The notes beneath the pieces are model-generated. The model searched no databases. It was not told the DNA's origin and saw only the letters and a list, made by a program, of their open reading frames with translations. The position numbers and the translations under genes are program-made. A stretch of DNA of 64,000 bases from Achromobacter piechaudii NBRC 102461. GTDB taxonomy: Bacteria > Pseudomonadota > Gammaproteobacteria > Burkholderiales > Burkholderiaceae_B. Position 1 is the first letter of the stretch. Every line of letters begins with the position of its first letter. The stretch covers positions 992,001-1,056,000 of the forward strand of contig NZ_BCTK01000005.1 in assembly GCF_001571245.1 (NCBI RefSeq). Reading direction: 5' to 3'. Shown in pieces: positions 36,374 through 45,398 of this stretch.

Positions 36374-37666
36374 ATGACCATCTCCCAGCAAGCTTTCCTG
36401 CGCGACGCCATGCGACGCCTGAACCTCACGCGCGACGTGTTCGCCACGCGGATCGGCGTCAAGCGCCGGGCACTGGATACCTGGCTGCTGCCCGAGGGCT
36501 CGCAGGAATTCCGCGCCATGCCGGAAGTGGTGCAGCGCTTTGTCAGCGAAATCGTGCAAAACGGCGTGCTGCTGGAAAAATATACGCAAAGCGTACAAGA
36601 TGGCCCGCTGCGTGATCGCATCGCGGTGGAAGGCAAGAATCAGCTGCTGTCGGTGGACCAGTTCACCCGTGAATCGGTCGAAGACCTGTTCCGCGTGGCC
36701 GACATGATGCAGCCCATCGCCCGCCGCCAGAAGGTGTCGCGCGTGCTGGAAGGCGCGGTGTTGGGCAACCTGTTTTTCGAGGCCAGCACCCGCACCCGCG
36801 TCAGCTTCGGTTCCGCGTTCTGCCGCCTGGGCGGCTCGGTGTGCGACACCACCGGCTTCACCTTTTCGTCGATGGCCAAGGGCGAATCGATTTACGACAC
36901 CAGCCGCGTCATGAGCGGTTATGTCGATGCCATGGTGATCCGTCACCCCGAGCAGGGCTCGGTGGCGGAATTTGCACGCGCCACCAATATTCCCGTGGTC
37001 AACGGCGGTGACGGCCCTGGCGAACACCCCAGCCAGGCGCTGCTGGATCTGTACACGATCCTGACCGAGTTTTCGCGCCTGGGCAAATTGCTGGATGGCG
37101 CGCACATCGCGATGGTCGGCGACTTGAAATACGGTCGTACCGTGCACTCGCTGATCAAGCTGATGGCGCTGTACAAGAACGTGAAGTTCTCGCTGGTGTC
37201 GCCCAAGGGGCTGGAAATGCCCAGCTACATCATTGAGCAGGCCAGCCGCAACGGCAACATCATCGAACAGAAGACCTCGCTGGCGGAAGGCCTGGCGGGC
37301 GCGGACGTGATCTACGCGACGCGCGTCCAGAAAGAGCGCTTCGCCAACGAGGAAAACGAAGGCTACACGCCTGACTTCCAGATCAACCGCGCCATCATCG
37401 ACGCGTATTGCAGCCCCGAAACCATCGTGATGCACCCGCTGCCGCGCGATAGCCGCCCGGGCGCCAACGACCTGAGCGTGGACCTGAACCACGATCCGCG
37501 CCTGGCCATCTTCCGCCAGACGGACAACGGCATTCCGATCCGCATGGCCATCTTCGCCGTGTTGCTGGGCGTCGAAGGGCTGGTGCAGCATTCGCTGCGC
37601 GATGTGACGTGGCAGCATCCGTCGCACGTGGGGCCGGACGATTCCGTCTTCCACGGCCTGGAATAA
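36374..37666 (+). CDS. pyrB: Aspartate carbamoyltransferase with extra N-terminal domain
   Basis: Makes carbamoyl-aspartate in pyrimidine synthesis. The catalytic part begins near residue 90 and has the carbamoyl-phosphate motif STRTR (138-142), the HPSQ motif (218-221) and the aspartate-binding MHPLPR loop. The protein is 430 residues against the ~310 of ordinary catalytic chains; the ~85 extra N-terminal residues (LNLTRDVFATRIGVKRRALD, then helices) look like a Cro/XRE-type HTH. No regulatory chain (pyrI) or dihydroorotase-like gene is adjacent. The ATG at 36374 is clean; an internal start that removes the domain is not supported by a Shine-Dalgarno. Confidence 0.93.
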   Translation: MTISQQAFLRDAMRRLNLTRDVFATRIGVKRRALDTWLLPEGSQEFRAMPEVVQRFVSEIVQNGVLLEKYTQSVQDGPLRDRIAVEGKNQLLSVDQFTRESVEDLFRVADMMQPIARRQKVSRVLEGAVLGNLFFEASTRTRVSFGSAFCRLGGSVCDTTGFTFSSMAKGESIYDTSRVMSGYVDAMVIRHPEQGSVAEFARATNIPVVNGGDGPGEHPSQALLDLYTILTEFSRLGKLLDGAHIAMVGDLKYGRTVHSLIKLMALYKNVKFSLVSPKGLEMPSYIIEQASRNGNIIEQKTSLAEGLAGADVIYATRVQKERFANEENEGYTPDFQINRAIIDAYCSPETIVMHPLPRDSRPGANDLSVDLNHDPRLAIFRQTDNGIPIRMAIFAVLLGVEGLVQHSLRDVTWQHPSHVGPDDSVFHGLE

Positions 37667-37689
37667 CCCGCCGCATCTGCCAGAACCGA

Positions 37690-37719
37690 GTGGGCCCCGA
37701 CAGGGGCCCGCTTCTTTTG
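37690..37719 (+). terminator. Terminator after pyrB
   Basis: Stem GGGCCCC-GACA-GGGGCCC followed by GCTTCTTTT. Confidence 0.8.
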
Positions 37720-37791
37720 GCGCATAATCCGCGCTGGTTTTTCGTCGCGAGTCGCTTTGGGCGTGCGCGAAGTTTTTGGGGCGGATGATTT

Positions 37792-39213
37792 ATGTCTTCG
37801 AGCAAGAGCGCGTTGCCGGTGTGGAAGAGCGGCGCCGACCAGGCGTGCTACCTGAGCGCGTCCAATGCGCAAGCCTGGGTAGCGGTCTACCAATCAGTGG
37901 ATGCCTACACCCGAGGCCAAGTGGCCGCCGTGGTCGCCGACAGCGCCAAGGAACTGGTGGACGCCTTCTATTCCACCTTGCTGGCCGATGTGGAAGCCGG
38001 CCCCCGTCTGTCGCACGAAATCGTCGCGACGCGCCTGCACAAGGGCATGAAGCACTGGCTGCTTGGCCTGCTCTGCGTGCGCGACCAGGGCGACATCGAA
38101 GCGTTGATGGCGACCCAGAAAAAGGTGGGTGAGGTGCATGCACGCGTCCACATCCCGATCCATCTGGTGATGGCGGGCGCCCGTGTGTTGAAAAACGAAA
38201 TCGCCGAACGTCTGCGCGCCAGCGACCTGGACGGCATGGCCGCGTCCATCGCCACGCAATACGTCTGTAATCTCTTTGACCTCGCCATCGAGCAGATGAG
38301 CCGAGCCTTCATGCGCGACATCAATCGGGGGGCTCGCAACGACGAAGCCTATCGGCTGTTCGCGCTGGGGCAGAACATCTCCACCGAGCGCGAGCGCCAG
38401 CGCGCCGCGTTGCTGGAATGGAGCCAGTCGGTATTGATTGGCCTGCACTACCGCGCGCCGGAGCAGGCGCTGCCGCGCCTGGCCGCTTCGGAGTTTGGCT
38501 TGTGGTTGCAGCACAAGGGCGGCGTGCTGTTCGAAAGCGCGCCGGCGCTGCGGCAGATCACCGAGGCGGTCACGCAGTTGGACGACGTGGTGCTGCCGCG
38601 CTTGATGATGAACGAGGGAGATCGCCAGATGTCGATGCCCGATCAGGTGCGCCAGTTGCAGGAACTGGTGGCGCGGATCAAGCATCTGCTCAATGGCCTG
38701 TTCGACATGGTGGCCGAAATCGAGAGCGGCAGCGACCCGCTGACCAACGTGCTGAACCGGCGCTTTCTGCCTTCGGTGATCGGGCGCGAGATCGCGATTT
38801 CCAGTCGGCAGCACAGTCGTTTTTCGGTGCTGCTGCTGGATATCGATCACTTCAAGGCCATCAACGACGAGCACGGGCATTCCGGCGGCGATCATATTCT
38901 TCGCCAGTTCGCCGAGGTGGTTCATCAGTCGTGCCGGTCCAGCGATTTCGTGTTCCGCTACGGTGGCGAAGAATTCCTGGTGGTGTTGGTGGACACGGGG
39001 CAGGAAGCGGCGCTGGCCGCCGCGCAGAAGCTGGGCGCCGAGATTCGCCGCCACGATTTCACCATTCCTGAAGTGGGCGCGCGGCGCATCACCGCCAGCA
39101 TCGGCGTGGCCACCTTCGACGGCCATCCCGACTACGCCTATTTGATCGACCGGGCCGACAAGGCGCTGTACCAAGCCAAGCTGGCTGGCCGCGACCGCTG
39201 CGTGGCGGCCTGA
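37792..39213 (+). CDS. Globin-coupled sensor diguanylate cyclase
   Basis: 473 residues: N-terminal globin sensor (~20-180), linker (~180-320) and C-terminal GGDEF domain. His116 in VGEVHARVH is the likely proximal haem ligand and Tyr60 the distal residue. Their spacing of 56 equals that of Tyr43/His99 in Bordetella BpeGReg (from memory). The active site is GGEEF at 392-396 and the product-inhibition I-site RSSD at 383-386 is intact. The protein should therefore make c-di-GMP in response to oxygen binding, as DosC/BpeGReg do. The gene is monocistronic, just downstream of pyrB's terminator. Confidence 0.92.
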   Translation: MSSSKSALPVWKSGADQACYLSASNAQAWVAVYQSVDAYTRGQVAAVVADSAKELVDAFYSTLLADVEAGPRLSHEIVATRLHKGMKHWLLGLLCVRDQGDIEALMATQKKVGEVHARVHIPIHLVMAGARVLKNEIAERLRASDLDGMAASIATQYVCNLFDLAIEQMSRAFMRDINRGARNDEAYRLFALGQNISTERERQRAALLEWSQSVLIGLHYRAPEQALPRLAASEFGLWLQHKGGVLFESAPALRQITEAVTQLDDVVLPRLMMNEGDRQMSMPDQVRQLQELVARIKHLLNGLFDMVAEIESGSDPLTNVLNRRFLPSVIGREIAISSRQHSRFSVLLLDIDHFKAINDEHGHSGGDHILRQFAEVVHQSCRSSDFVFRYGGEEFLVVLVDTGQEAALAAAQKLGAEIRRHDFTIPEVGARRITASIGVATFDGHPDYAYLIDRADKALYQAKLAGRDRCVAA

Positions 39214-39262
39214 AGTACGGCCTGAAATACGCCACGCAAGGCAGCGTTCGTCAGCGGTAATG

Positions 39263-39292
39263 AAAAGGCCGCCCGATCAGGGGCGGCCTTGG
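39263..39292. terminator. Bidirectional terminator between the cyclase gene and rdgC
   Basis: Stem AAGGCCGCC / GGCGGCCTT with T-tract on the minus strand (TTTTC) and a weak one on the plus strand. Confidence 0.7.
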
Positions 39293-39317
39293 CGTGGAGC
39301 GCGCAGCGCGCTTGCGA

Positions 39318-40217
39318 TCAGATCTTCTTTTCGCCGCCCAGCGCTTCGACCAGTTCGGCCATCATCTTGGCCAGCTCGCCGGTCATGAGCATCATGTCGG
39401 AATCGAACTTTTCGTCGTCGTTCGCCGCGACGCCTTCGTTGCCTTCCTTGAGCACGTCCAGCGGCGACACGCGCTTGACGTCCAGGCCTTCGGTCAGGAC
39501 GAACGAAATGCGGTCGGCCCACGTCATGGCCAGGCGCGTGCACTGCTTGCCCGACTGGATGTGGCGGCGCACGTCGTCGGCGTCGATCGAATGCTTGACG
39601 TAGCGGATGGCCGCGCCGCTTTCGCCGGACGAACGCAGCTCGGTGTCCTGGTCGATGCTGAAGTTGGACGGCGCCTCGTCTTCCGCCAGCCAGCCCGTCA
39701 TGGCGGACGCGGGAGACTGCGCAACGTACAGGTTTTCAAGCGGGAAGGGGTCCACGCACTTGGCCAGCAGGCCGATGACTTCGTCGGCCTTCGCGGACGC
39801 GGCGGCGTCGATCACCAGCCAATGGTTCTGCGGGTCGATCCAGACGCGCGTATCGCGGTAGACGCTGAAGGCGCGCGGCAGCAGTTCGTCCGTGACGCGT
39901 TCCTTGATTTCCTTCATCTGCTTGCGGCCCGGCTTGTAGCCTTGCTGCTCTTCGATTTCCTGGGCGCGCGCCTTGGCGACCTGGTTCACGACGGTGCCCG
40001 GCAGGAGCTTCTTTTCTGCGCGCAGGCTAAGCAGGATCTGCCCGTTCACAACGTGCGCAAGCCCGCCATTTTCGCGGGGCGGCACCCAGCCCAGGCTTTG
40101 CATTTCAAGGTTGTTGCCCGCTTGGTAGGCGTGGCGCGCAAGCGTTTCTTCAAGCTGATCGCCAACGAGAGTCCACGGCGAGGAGAGGCGGTAAATCTTG
40201 AGGTTTTTGAACCACAT
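39318..40217 (-). CDS. rdgC: Recombination-associated protein RdgC
   Basis: Ring-shaped dsDNA-binding protein that modulates RecA-dependent recombination. 299 residues with the typical start [11 protein letters not shown] and the conserved [11 protein letters not shown] and [13 protein letters not shown] segments. The length is standard. The ATG at 40217 is used; the upstream frame extends but lacks family sequence. Its neighbour a few kb away is recA. Confidence 0.96.
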   Translation of the reverse strand: MWFKNLKIYRLSSPWTLVGDQLEETLARHAYQAGNNLEMQSLGWVPPRENGGLAHVVNGQILLSLRAEKKLLPGTVVNQVAKARAQEIEEQQGYKPGRKQMKEIKERVTDELLPRAFSVYRDTRVWIDPQNHWLVIDAAASAKADEVIGLLAKCVDPFPLENLYVAQSPASAMTGWLAEDEAPSNFSIDQDTELRSSGESGAAIRYVKHSIDADDVRRHIQSGKQCTRLAMTWADRISFVLTEGLDVKRVSPLDVLKEGNEGVAANDDEKFDSDMMLMTGELAKMMAELVEALGGEKKI

Positions 40218-40368
40218 GAGCGTCGGCCAAAAGGGTAGATTCTATACGACGCGGCCGGTTTGCCGAAGTGCTGCAATACCGTTGCGACAGGCGACACGTT
40301 CTGTCACTGACACATGGCGGCCGTTGCGTTAACTTGCGCGCACCGACATGGAATCGGAGAGGAAAAAC

Positions 40369-40578
40369 ATGAAAATCGTTGGCGCCATCCTGATCGTCCT
40401 GGGCATTGTGGCTTTGGCCTACAAGGGCTTTAACTACAAGTCCGAAGAGACTGTTTTGCAGATCGGCTCGGTCAAGGCTACGGCCGAAACCGAGAAGTCG
40501 GTACCGATCCCCACCTGGGCCGGCATTGCCGCCATCGTGGCGGGCGTGCTGGTCATCGGCGTGGGCATGCGCCGTTGA
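40369..40578 (+). CDS. DUF3185 family small membrane protein
   Basis: 69 residues with two hydrophobic helices (MKIVGAILIVLGIVALAYKG and a C-terminal WAGIAAIVAGVLVIG) joined by a polar hairpin (TVLQIGSVKATAETEKS). This matches the DUF3185 pattern. GAGAGGA precedes the ATG. Function unknown. A perfect-stem terminator follows 41 bases after the stop. Confidence 0.82.
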   Translation: MKIVGAILIVLGIVALAYKGFNYKSEETVLQIGSVKATAETEKSVPIPTWAGIAAIVAGVLVIGVGMRR

Positions 40579-40618
40579 TTGGGCGGCCGGCACGTCCGGC
40601 CTGCACTTGAACGCAAGC

Positions 40619-40654
40619 AATGATGGCCGCCTGACTGGCGGCCATCATTTTTTT
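40619..40654 (+). terminator. Terminator after the DUF3185 gene
   Basis: Perfect 12 bp stem ATGATGGCCGCC / GGCGGCCATCAT with a five-base loop, followed by six T. Confidence 0.93.
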
Positions 40655-40663
40655 GGGCGGCGC

Positions 40664-40860
40664 AAAAAAAAGCGGCCCGGCTCAATAAAGGCCGGGCCGG
40701 TACGGGAGCACACAATACCGCGTCATAAAAGGCTCGCGGGGAACGCGGTATCGGTGTCAGAACACTGGCCCTGCAATCGCCTGACAGGGGGATCAATCGT
40801 CATTCGATCTGTAGCAAGGCCGTAATCTGAGGCGCCAGTCTAAGCGCGAGGGTCTGACAT
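40664..40860 (-). ncRNA. Candidate small RNA
   Basis: A minus-strand terminator (stem CGGCCCGGC/GCCGGGCCG at 40673-40699 with T8 on the minus strand) has no protein gene feeding it, because the nearest minus-strand gene already ends at its own terminator at 40918-40943. The intervening minus strand can fold: a 9 bp stem (ATACCGCGT/ACGCGGTAT), CCCTG/CAGGG and GTGT/ACAC hairpins. The 5' end is not defined; I set 40860 only as an outer limit. It does not match 6S, SRP or tmRNA as I know them. Confidence 0.45.
40673..40699 (-). terminator. Minus-strand intrinsic terminator of the candidate sRNA
   Basis: Nine-bp GC stem and nine-base loop; T8 follows on the minus strand (A-run 40664-40671 on plus). 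Confidence 0.8.
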
Positions 40861-40917
40861 CGTCCTGAAAGTGCGGAAGAGATTGATGCCCTGGGTTGAA
40901 TGCGCTGCGCGGGAGCG

Positions 40918-40943
40918 AAAAAAAAAGCTCCCTAGGGAGCTTT
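40918..40943 (-). terminator. Terminator of the MHS-transporter gene
   Basis: Minus-strand stem AAAGCTCCC-TA-GGGAGCTTT followed by a T-tract (A-run at 40918-40926 on plus). Confidence 0.85.
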
Positions 40944-40989
40944 CAAGGCCGGGCAGGCGCAGCAGTCCCGCCCGGCGGGGGATGGTCGT

Positions 40990-42666
40990 TTACGCGTTGA
41001 TGTCGTTGTCCTTGGATTCGCGCACGAACAGCGTGCCGATGACCAGGGTCATGACTGCGATGATGATCGGGTACCACAGGCCGTCGTAGATGTTGCCGGT
41101 GGCGGCCACCACAGCGAAGGCGACGGGGGGCAGGAAGCCGCCGAACCAGCCGTTGCCGATGTGGTACGGCAAGCTCATCGAGGTGTAGCGGATGCGGGTC
41201 GGGAACATTTCCACCAGCATGGCCGCGATCGGGCCGTAGACCATGGTCACGTAGATGACCAGGATCGTCAGCAGCACCACCACCATGACGTTGTTGCTTT
41301 GCGCCGGGTCCGCCTTGGCGGGGTAGCCGTGGCCACGGATCGCGGCGGTCAGCGCCTTGTCCAGTTCCGCCGCCTTGGCCTTGAAGTCGGCGGGGGCCAT
41401 GGTCTTGCCGTCGAACGAGGTGAATTCGTCGTTGCCGATCTTGACCTTGGCCAGCGCCCCGGCCGGAGCCGCTTCGTTCTTGTAGTTCACCGAGTTGCGG
41501 GCCATGAAGGACTTCACGACGTCGCAAGAGCTGGTGAACGCCGACGTGCCCACCGGATTGAACTGGAACGAGCAGGTGCTGGGGTCGGCGATGACCGTGA
41601 CCGGCGCCGTCGCCTGGGCCTTTTCAAGCGCCGGGTTGGCGAAGTGCGTCAAGCCCTGGAAGATCGGGAAGTAGGTCGCCGCAGCGATCAGGCAGCCCGC
41701 CATGATGATGGGCTTGCGGCCGATCTTGTCCGACAGCGCACCGAAGATCACGAAGAACGGCGTGCCGATCAAGAGCGCGATGGCGATCATGATGTTGGCG
41801 GTATTGGCCTCGACCTTCAGCGTCTGCGTCAGGAAGAACAGTGCGTAGAACTGGCCCGTGTACCAGACCACGGCTTGGCCGGCAGTCAGGCCCAGCAGCG
41901 CCAGGATCACGACCTTCAGGTTCTTCCATTGGCCAAACGATTCAGCGATCGGCGCCTTCGAACCCTTGCCTTCTTCCTTCATGCGCTTGAAGGTGGGCGA
42001 TTCGCTCAGTTGCAGACGGATCCACACCGAGATGCCAAGCAGCACGACCGAGATCAGGAACGGAATGCGCCAGCCCCAGGCTTTGAAGTCATCTTCGCCC
42101 ATGACCGTGCGGATGCCCAGGATCACCAGCAGCGACAGGAACAGGCCCAGCGTTGCGGTGGTCTGGATCCACGACGTGTAGAAGCCGCGGCGGCCGTGCG
42201 GGGCGTGTTCGGCAACATACGTCGCCGCGCCGCCGTACTCGCCACCCAGCGCCAGGCCTTGGAGCAGGCGCAGCACGATCAGGATGGCCGGAGCGGCCAG
42301 GCCGATGCTGGCGTAGCTGGGCAGAACACCTACCAGGAACGTGGACAGGCCCATGATCACGATCGTGACCAGGAAGGTGTACTTACGTCCGACCAGGTCG
42401 CCCAGTCGGCCGAACACCAGCGCGCCAAACGGACGCACGGCAAAGCCGGCCGCGAACGCCAGCAACGCGAAGATGAAGCCCGCGGTGGGGTTCACGCCCG
42501 AGAAAAAGTGTTGCGCGATGATGGCTGCGAGCGAGCCGTATAGGTAGAAGTCGTACCACTCGAAAACCGTGCCCAGCGATGATGCGAAGATGACGCGGCG
42601 TTCATCCTTGGTCATCGGGCGCGGTTCCGCGGAAGGACCGCGGCCTGCCATGGTTGTTGTGCTCAT
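40990..42666 (-). CDS. MFS transporter, metabolite:H+ symporter (MHS) type
   Basis: 12-helix transporter of 558 residues. The start is the ATG at 42666 (GAGGAG upstream). Signatures: GTVFEWYDFYLYGSLAA, the RLGDLVGRKYTF motif A, and LPYHIGNGWFGGFLPP. Between helices 9 and 10 is an insertion of roughly 110 polar residues (about 400-500, with Cys in SSC) that makes it longer than ShiA/ProP-like relatives. Likely substrates are organic acids or betaines. A TctD/TctE-like two-component system is upstream on the same strand, 206 bp away. Confidence 0.9.
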   Translation of the reverse strand: MSTTTMAGRGPSAEPRPMTKDERRVIFASSLGTVFEWYDFYLYGSLAAIIAQHFFSGVNPTAGFIFALLAFAAGFAVRPFGALVFGRLGDLVGRKYTFLVTIVIMGLSTFLVGVLPSYASIGLAAPAILIVLRLLQGLALGGEYGGAATYVAEHAPHGRRGFYTSWIQTTATLGLFLSLLVILGIRTVMGEDDFKAWGWRIPFLISVVLLGISVWIRLQLSESPTFKRMKEEGKGSKAPIAESFGQWKNLKVVILALLGLTAGQAVVWYTGQFYALFFLTQTLKVEANTANIMIAIALLIGTPFFVIFGALSDKIGRKPIIMAGCLIAAATYFPIFQGLTHFANPALEKAQATAPVTVIADPSTCSFQFNPVGTSAFTSSCDVVKSFMARNSVNYKNEAAPAGALAKVKIGNDEFTSFDGKTMAPADFKAKAAELDKALTAAIRGHGYPAKADPAQSNNVMVVVLLTILVIYVTMVYGPIAAMLVEMFPTRIRYTSMSLPYHIGNGWFGGFLPPVAFAVVAATGNIYDGLWYPIIIAVMTLVIGTLFVRESKDNDINA

Positions 42667-42872
42667 GATGTCTCCTCGTTTTATGGCCGGCGGTTTTCCG
42701 CCGTGCTTGGCCCTTCTGCCGGCGAGCCGACATCGAGCTATGCGCAACATTGAGCCGCGAGGCTGACGAGGTTCTGACGGGACCCTTACCTGAATCTTAA
42801 AATTGAAACCATATGTAAGCTATGCGCCCGGAGCTAGGGATAGTCCTTAGCCGGGCTTGGGGCAGGAAAACG

Positions 42873-44321
42873 TCAGTTGTCGAGCAGATCGGGCGATTCG
42901 GCGTAGGGCGGGAACACCACGCTGATGCGCGTGCCCGGCAGGTCCGAATGCGGACTGGGGTGGTCGTTGATCAACACCGTCGCCTGGTGCTTCTGCGCAA
43001 TCTCGCGCACGATCGCCAGGCCCAGCCCGCTGCCATCAGAGGCGGTGCCCAGCACGCGGTAGAAGCGGTCGAAGACGCGTTCGCGCTCGTCGGGAGGGAT
43101 GCCTGGACCAGAATCTTCCACTTCCAGCACGGCGTCTTCACCGCTGCGTTGCACGCGCACGGTGATGTGGCCGCCGCGCGGCGTATAGCGCAGCGCGTTG
43201 TCGACAAGGTTGTTCAGCAATTCGGCAAGCAGCAGCGGGTTGCCGTTGATGTCGACCGGGTCATCGGAACCCTCGAACCCAAGGTCGGTGTTCAGCGACA
43301 GCGCGTGCGGCACCCAGTGCATCGTCTGTTCGTAGGCAATCGCGTTCAGGTCGGTGCGGGTCAGGCCGATGGCGCTGGGGTTTTCAGCGCGCGCCAGCAA
43401 CAGCAGCTGATTGACCAGCCGCGTCGCGCGTTCGGACCCGGTCACCAGCTGGCGCAGGCTTGATTGCATTTCCTCGGGGCTGGCGTCGCGCAACGCCAAT
43501 TCGGCCTGCGTGCGCAAGCCGGCCAGCGGCGTCTTCAATTGGTGGGCCGCGTCCGCCACGAAACGGCGCTGCGCCTGCACGTTGGCCGACAAACGATCCA
43601 GCAGGTCGTTCATGGCGGCCACCAGCGGCGCGATTTCGGATGGCGCGGCGCGTTCGTCGATGGGAGACAGGTCGTCAGGCCGGCGCGCGCGCAGGCGCTG
43701 TTGCAGCGCGTTCAGCGGCGCCACGCCGCGCGACAGGCCGAACCACACCAGCAGCACCGCGATGGGCAGCACCACGAACTGCGGAATGATGACGCCCTTG
43801 ATGATGTCGTTGGCCAACTGCGTGCGCTTTTCCACGGTCTCGGCCACGATCAGCAGCGCGGGCTGCGTGTTGGGCAGATTCAGGTCCACCCAGGTGAACG
43901 CCAGGCGTATGCCGAAACCGCGCATGGTGTCGTCTTCGTACTGGACTTCGCCGGGACGAGGCTGGCCCACGGTGGCGGGCAGCGGCAGCGCGCGGTCGCC
44001 GCCCAGGTATTCGCCGCGGCTGCCCAGCGCCAGCCAGAACACGCTGTCGGTCTCGTCGGCGCGCAACACGTCGCGCGCCGCGTCGGTCATCTTCAGCACC
44101 GCGCGGCCGTCCTGGGCATGGACTTGCCGGGTCAGGACATGCAGGTTGTTGGCCAGCGCGCGGTCATAGGGCACGTTGGCGATGTTCTGCGCAACCACGT
44201 AGGTGATCGCGACGCTCATGGGCCACAGCAGGAACAGGGGCGCCAGCATCCAGTCCAGGATTTCGCCCAGCAGCGAGCGCTGCGGCGGTGCGAAGCTTGG
44301 GCCCTTGGACCCGGCCTGCAT
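42873..44321 (-). CDS. Sensor histidine kinase, TctE type
   Basis: 482 residues from the ATG at 44321: TM1 (~20-40), periplasmic 2CSK_N sensor domain, TM2 (~165-190), HAMP-like linker, HisKA with the phospho-accepting His in [14 protein letters not shown], and HATPase_c with [11 protein letters not shown] (N box) and DSGPGIPP and [11 protein letters not shown] (G boxes). AGGAAG precedes the ATG; a GTG at 44384 would overlap the response regulator by 23 bp. TctE-type kinases sense carboxylates. It lies downstream of its response regulator gene and upstream of the MHS transporter, a plausible target. Confidence 0.92.
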   Translation of the reverse strand: MQAGSKGPSFAPPQRSLLGEILDWMLAPLFLLWPMSVAITYVVAQNIANVPYDRALANNLHVLTRQVHAQDGRAVLKMTDAARDVLRADETDSVFWLALGSRGEYLGGDRALPLPATVGQPRPGEVQYEDDTMRGFGIRLAFTWVDLNLPNTQPALLIVAETVEKRTQLANDIIKGVIIPQFVVLPIAVLLVWFGLSRGVAPLNALQQRLRARRPDDLSPIDERAAPSEIAPLVAAMNDLLDRLSANVQAQRRFVADAAHQLKTPLAGLRTQAELALRDASPEEMQSSLRQLVTGSERATRLVNQLLLLARAENPSAIGLTRTDLNAIAYEQTMHWVPHALSLNTDLGFEGSDDPVDINGNPLLLAELLNNLVDNALRYTPRGGHITVRVQRSGEDAVLEVEDSGPGIPPDERERVFDRFYRVLGTASDGSGLGLAIVREIAQKHQATVLINDHPSPHSDLPGTRISVVFPPYAESPDLLDN

Positions 44322-44361
44322 GATATCCAGCGCTTCCTGATTCAGCGGCTCGGGCCGAGGG

Positions 44362-45051
44362 TCAGCTGGCGAGGTACGCGGCACCCTGGTCCCGCTCCAG
44401 ACAATAGCCCAGGCCGCGCACCGTGACGATCTTCACGCCGCTGGGTTCGAGTTTCTTGCGCAGGCGATGCACATAGACCTCGATGGCGTTGGTGCTGACT
44501 TCTTCGCCCCATTCGCACAGGTGGTCCACCAATTGCGTCTTGCTGACCATGCGGCCGCTGCGCGTGAGCAGGATTTCCAGCAGGCTGACTTCACGCGCCG
44601 ACAGGTCCAGCGTCTGGTCGTCGACGATGGCGACCCGGCCGGTCTGGTCGAACAGCAGCCGGCCATGCTTGAGCATCGTGGCTCCGCCACCCGCGCCGCG
44701 CCGGGTCAGTGCGCGCACGCGCGCTTCCAATTCGGACAGAGCGAAAGGCTTGGCCATGTAATCGTCCGCGCCCAGGTCCAGGCCCTTGACGCGCTGTTCG
44801 ATGCTGTCGGCGGCGGTAAGAATCAGGACGGGCAGGGCGGAGTTGCGGGCGCGCAACCGGCGCAGCACTTCCAGGCCGGCCAGTTGCGGCAGGCCCAGAT
44901 CCAGGATGAGCAAATCAAACGCTTGGGCCGCCAAGGCGGAATCGGCGGCAAGCCCGTCGCGCACGGCGTCAACCGCATAACCGTTGTGCCGCAATGACCG
45001 GGATAGGCCGTCGGCCAGAATGCTGTCGTCTTCGGCGATCAGGATACGCAT
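44362..45051 (-). CDS. Response regulator, TctD/OmpR type
   Basis: 229 residues: receiver domain with acidic pocket (AEDD near residue 8), phospho-acceptor Asp51 in [13 protein letters not shown] and Lys in YMAKPF, then an OmpR-type winged HTH ([25 protein letters not shown]). The ATG at 45051 begins [10 protein letters not shown]. The in-frame extension upstream runs through non-coding recA-promoter sequence. It is cotranscribed with the TctE-like kinase and is divergent from recA. Confidence 0.95.
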   Translation of the reverse strand: MRILIAEDDSILADGLSRSLRHNGYAVDAVRDGLAADSALAAQAFDLLILDLGLPQLAGLEVLRRLRARNSALPVLILTAADSIEQRVKGLDLGADDYMAKPFALSELEARVRALTRRGAGGGATMLKHGRLLFDQTGRVAIVDDQTLDLSAREVSLLEILLTRSGRMVSKTQLVDHLCEWGEEVSTNAIEVYVHRLRKKLEPSGVKIVTVRGLGYCLERDQGAAYLAS

Positions 45052-45398
45052 GGGGCTGCAAAGGCGCTGCAAAAAGGTCCCTGTGGCGCCAGCGCGTTGC
45101 GCGTTGGCTGCCCCCGCTGCGGAGGGCGCCGCCTTGTGGGCGGCCCGGCGGTGGAAAAGGGACGAAACGCCGGGGTCGGCTTCGATTCTGTCATACGACG
45201 AGAACCTTGCCCACTCAGGGAATACGTGCAAAACTCTGGCACACTGGTTTTTTGTACAGTACAATCCGGTGCAATAATCTGAACCTGAATCAACACAGCA
45301 ACGCTGCGGTCCACGTTCAGGCACTTCCCAGGGTAACCACCCTAACTGGCCCCCGCTTGACGCCGCAACCACCAGATACGTTACAGACAGGACTTTAC
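45052..45398. other. 347 bp divergent region, response regulator / recA
   Basis: The half next to recA holds the recA promoter and SOS box. The half next to the response regulator holds GC-rich inverted repeats with no clear function. No coding frame here is supported. Confidence 0.7.
45236..45265 (+). promoter_or_regulatory. recA promoter with LexA (SOS) box
   Basis: -35 CTGGCA (45236-45241) and -10 TACAAT (45260-45265) with 18 bp spacing. A near-consensus LexA box CTGG-N8-ACAG (consensus CTGT-N8-ACAG) at 45244-45259 lies between them and abuts the -10. A perfect palindrome TTGTAC-A-GTACAA overlaps it at 45252-45264. LexA repression of recA is the expected control. Confidence 0.7.

Larger units (their letters stand above)
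40579..40989. other. 411 bp gene-free region with three hairpins
   Basis: It contains the plus-strand terminator at 40619-40654, the minus-strand terminator at 40664-40700, the 9 bp inverted repeat ATACCGCGT/ACGCGGTAT (40715-40723, 40743-40751) and the minus-strand terminator at 40918-40943 that serves the MHS-transporter gene. No protein-coding frame in it is credible. Confidence 0.75.

Noticed and set aside
40664..40860. 6S RNA, SRP RNA or tmRNA
   Set aside because: The sequence and predicted hairpins do not follow these families, so it is reported as an unassigned sRNA candidate.
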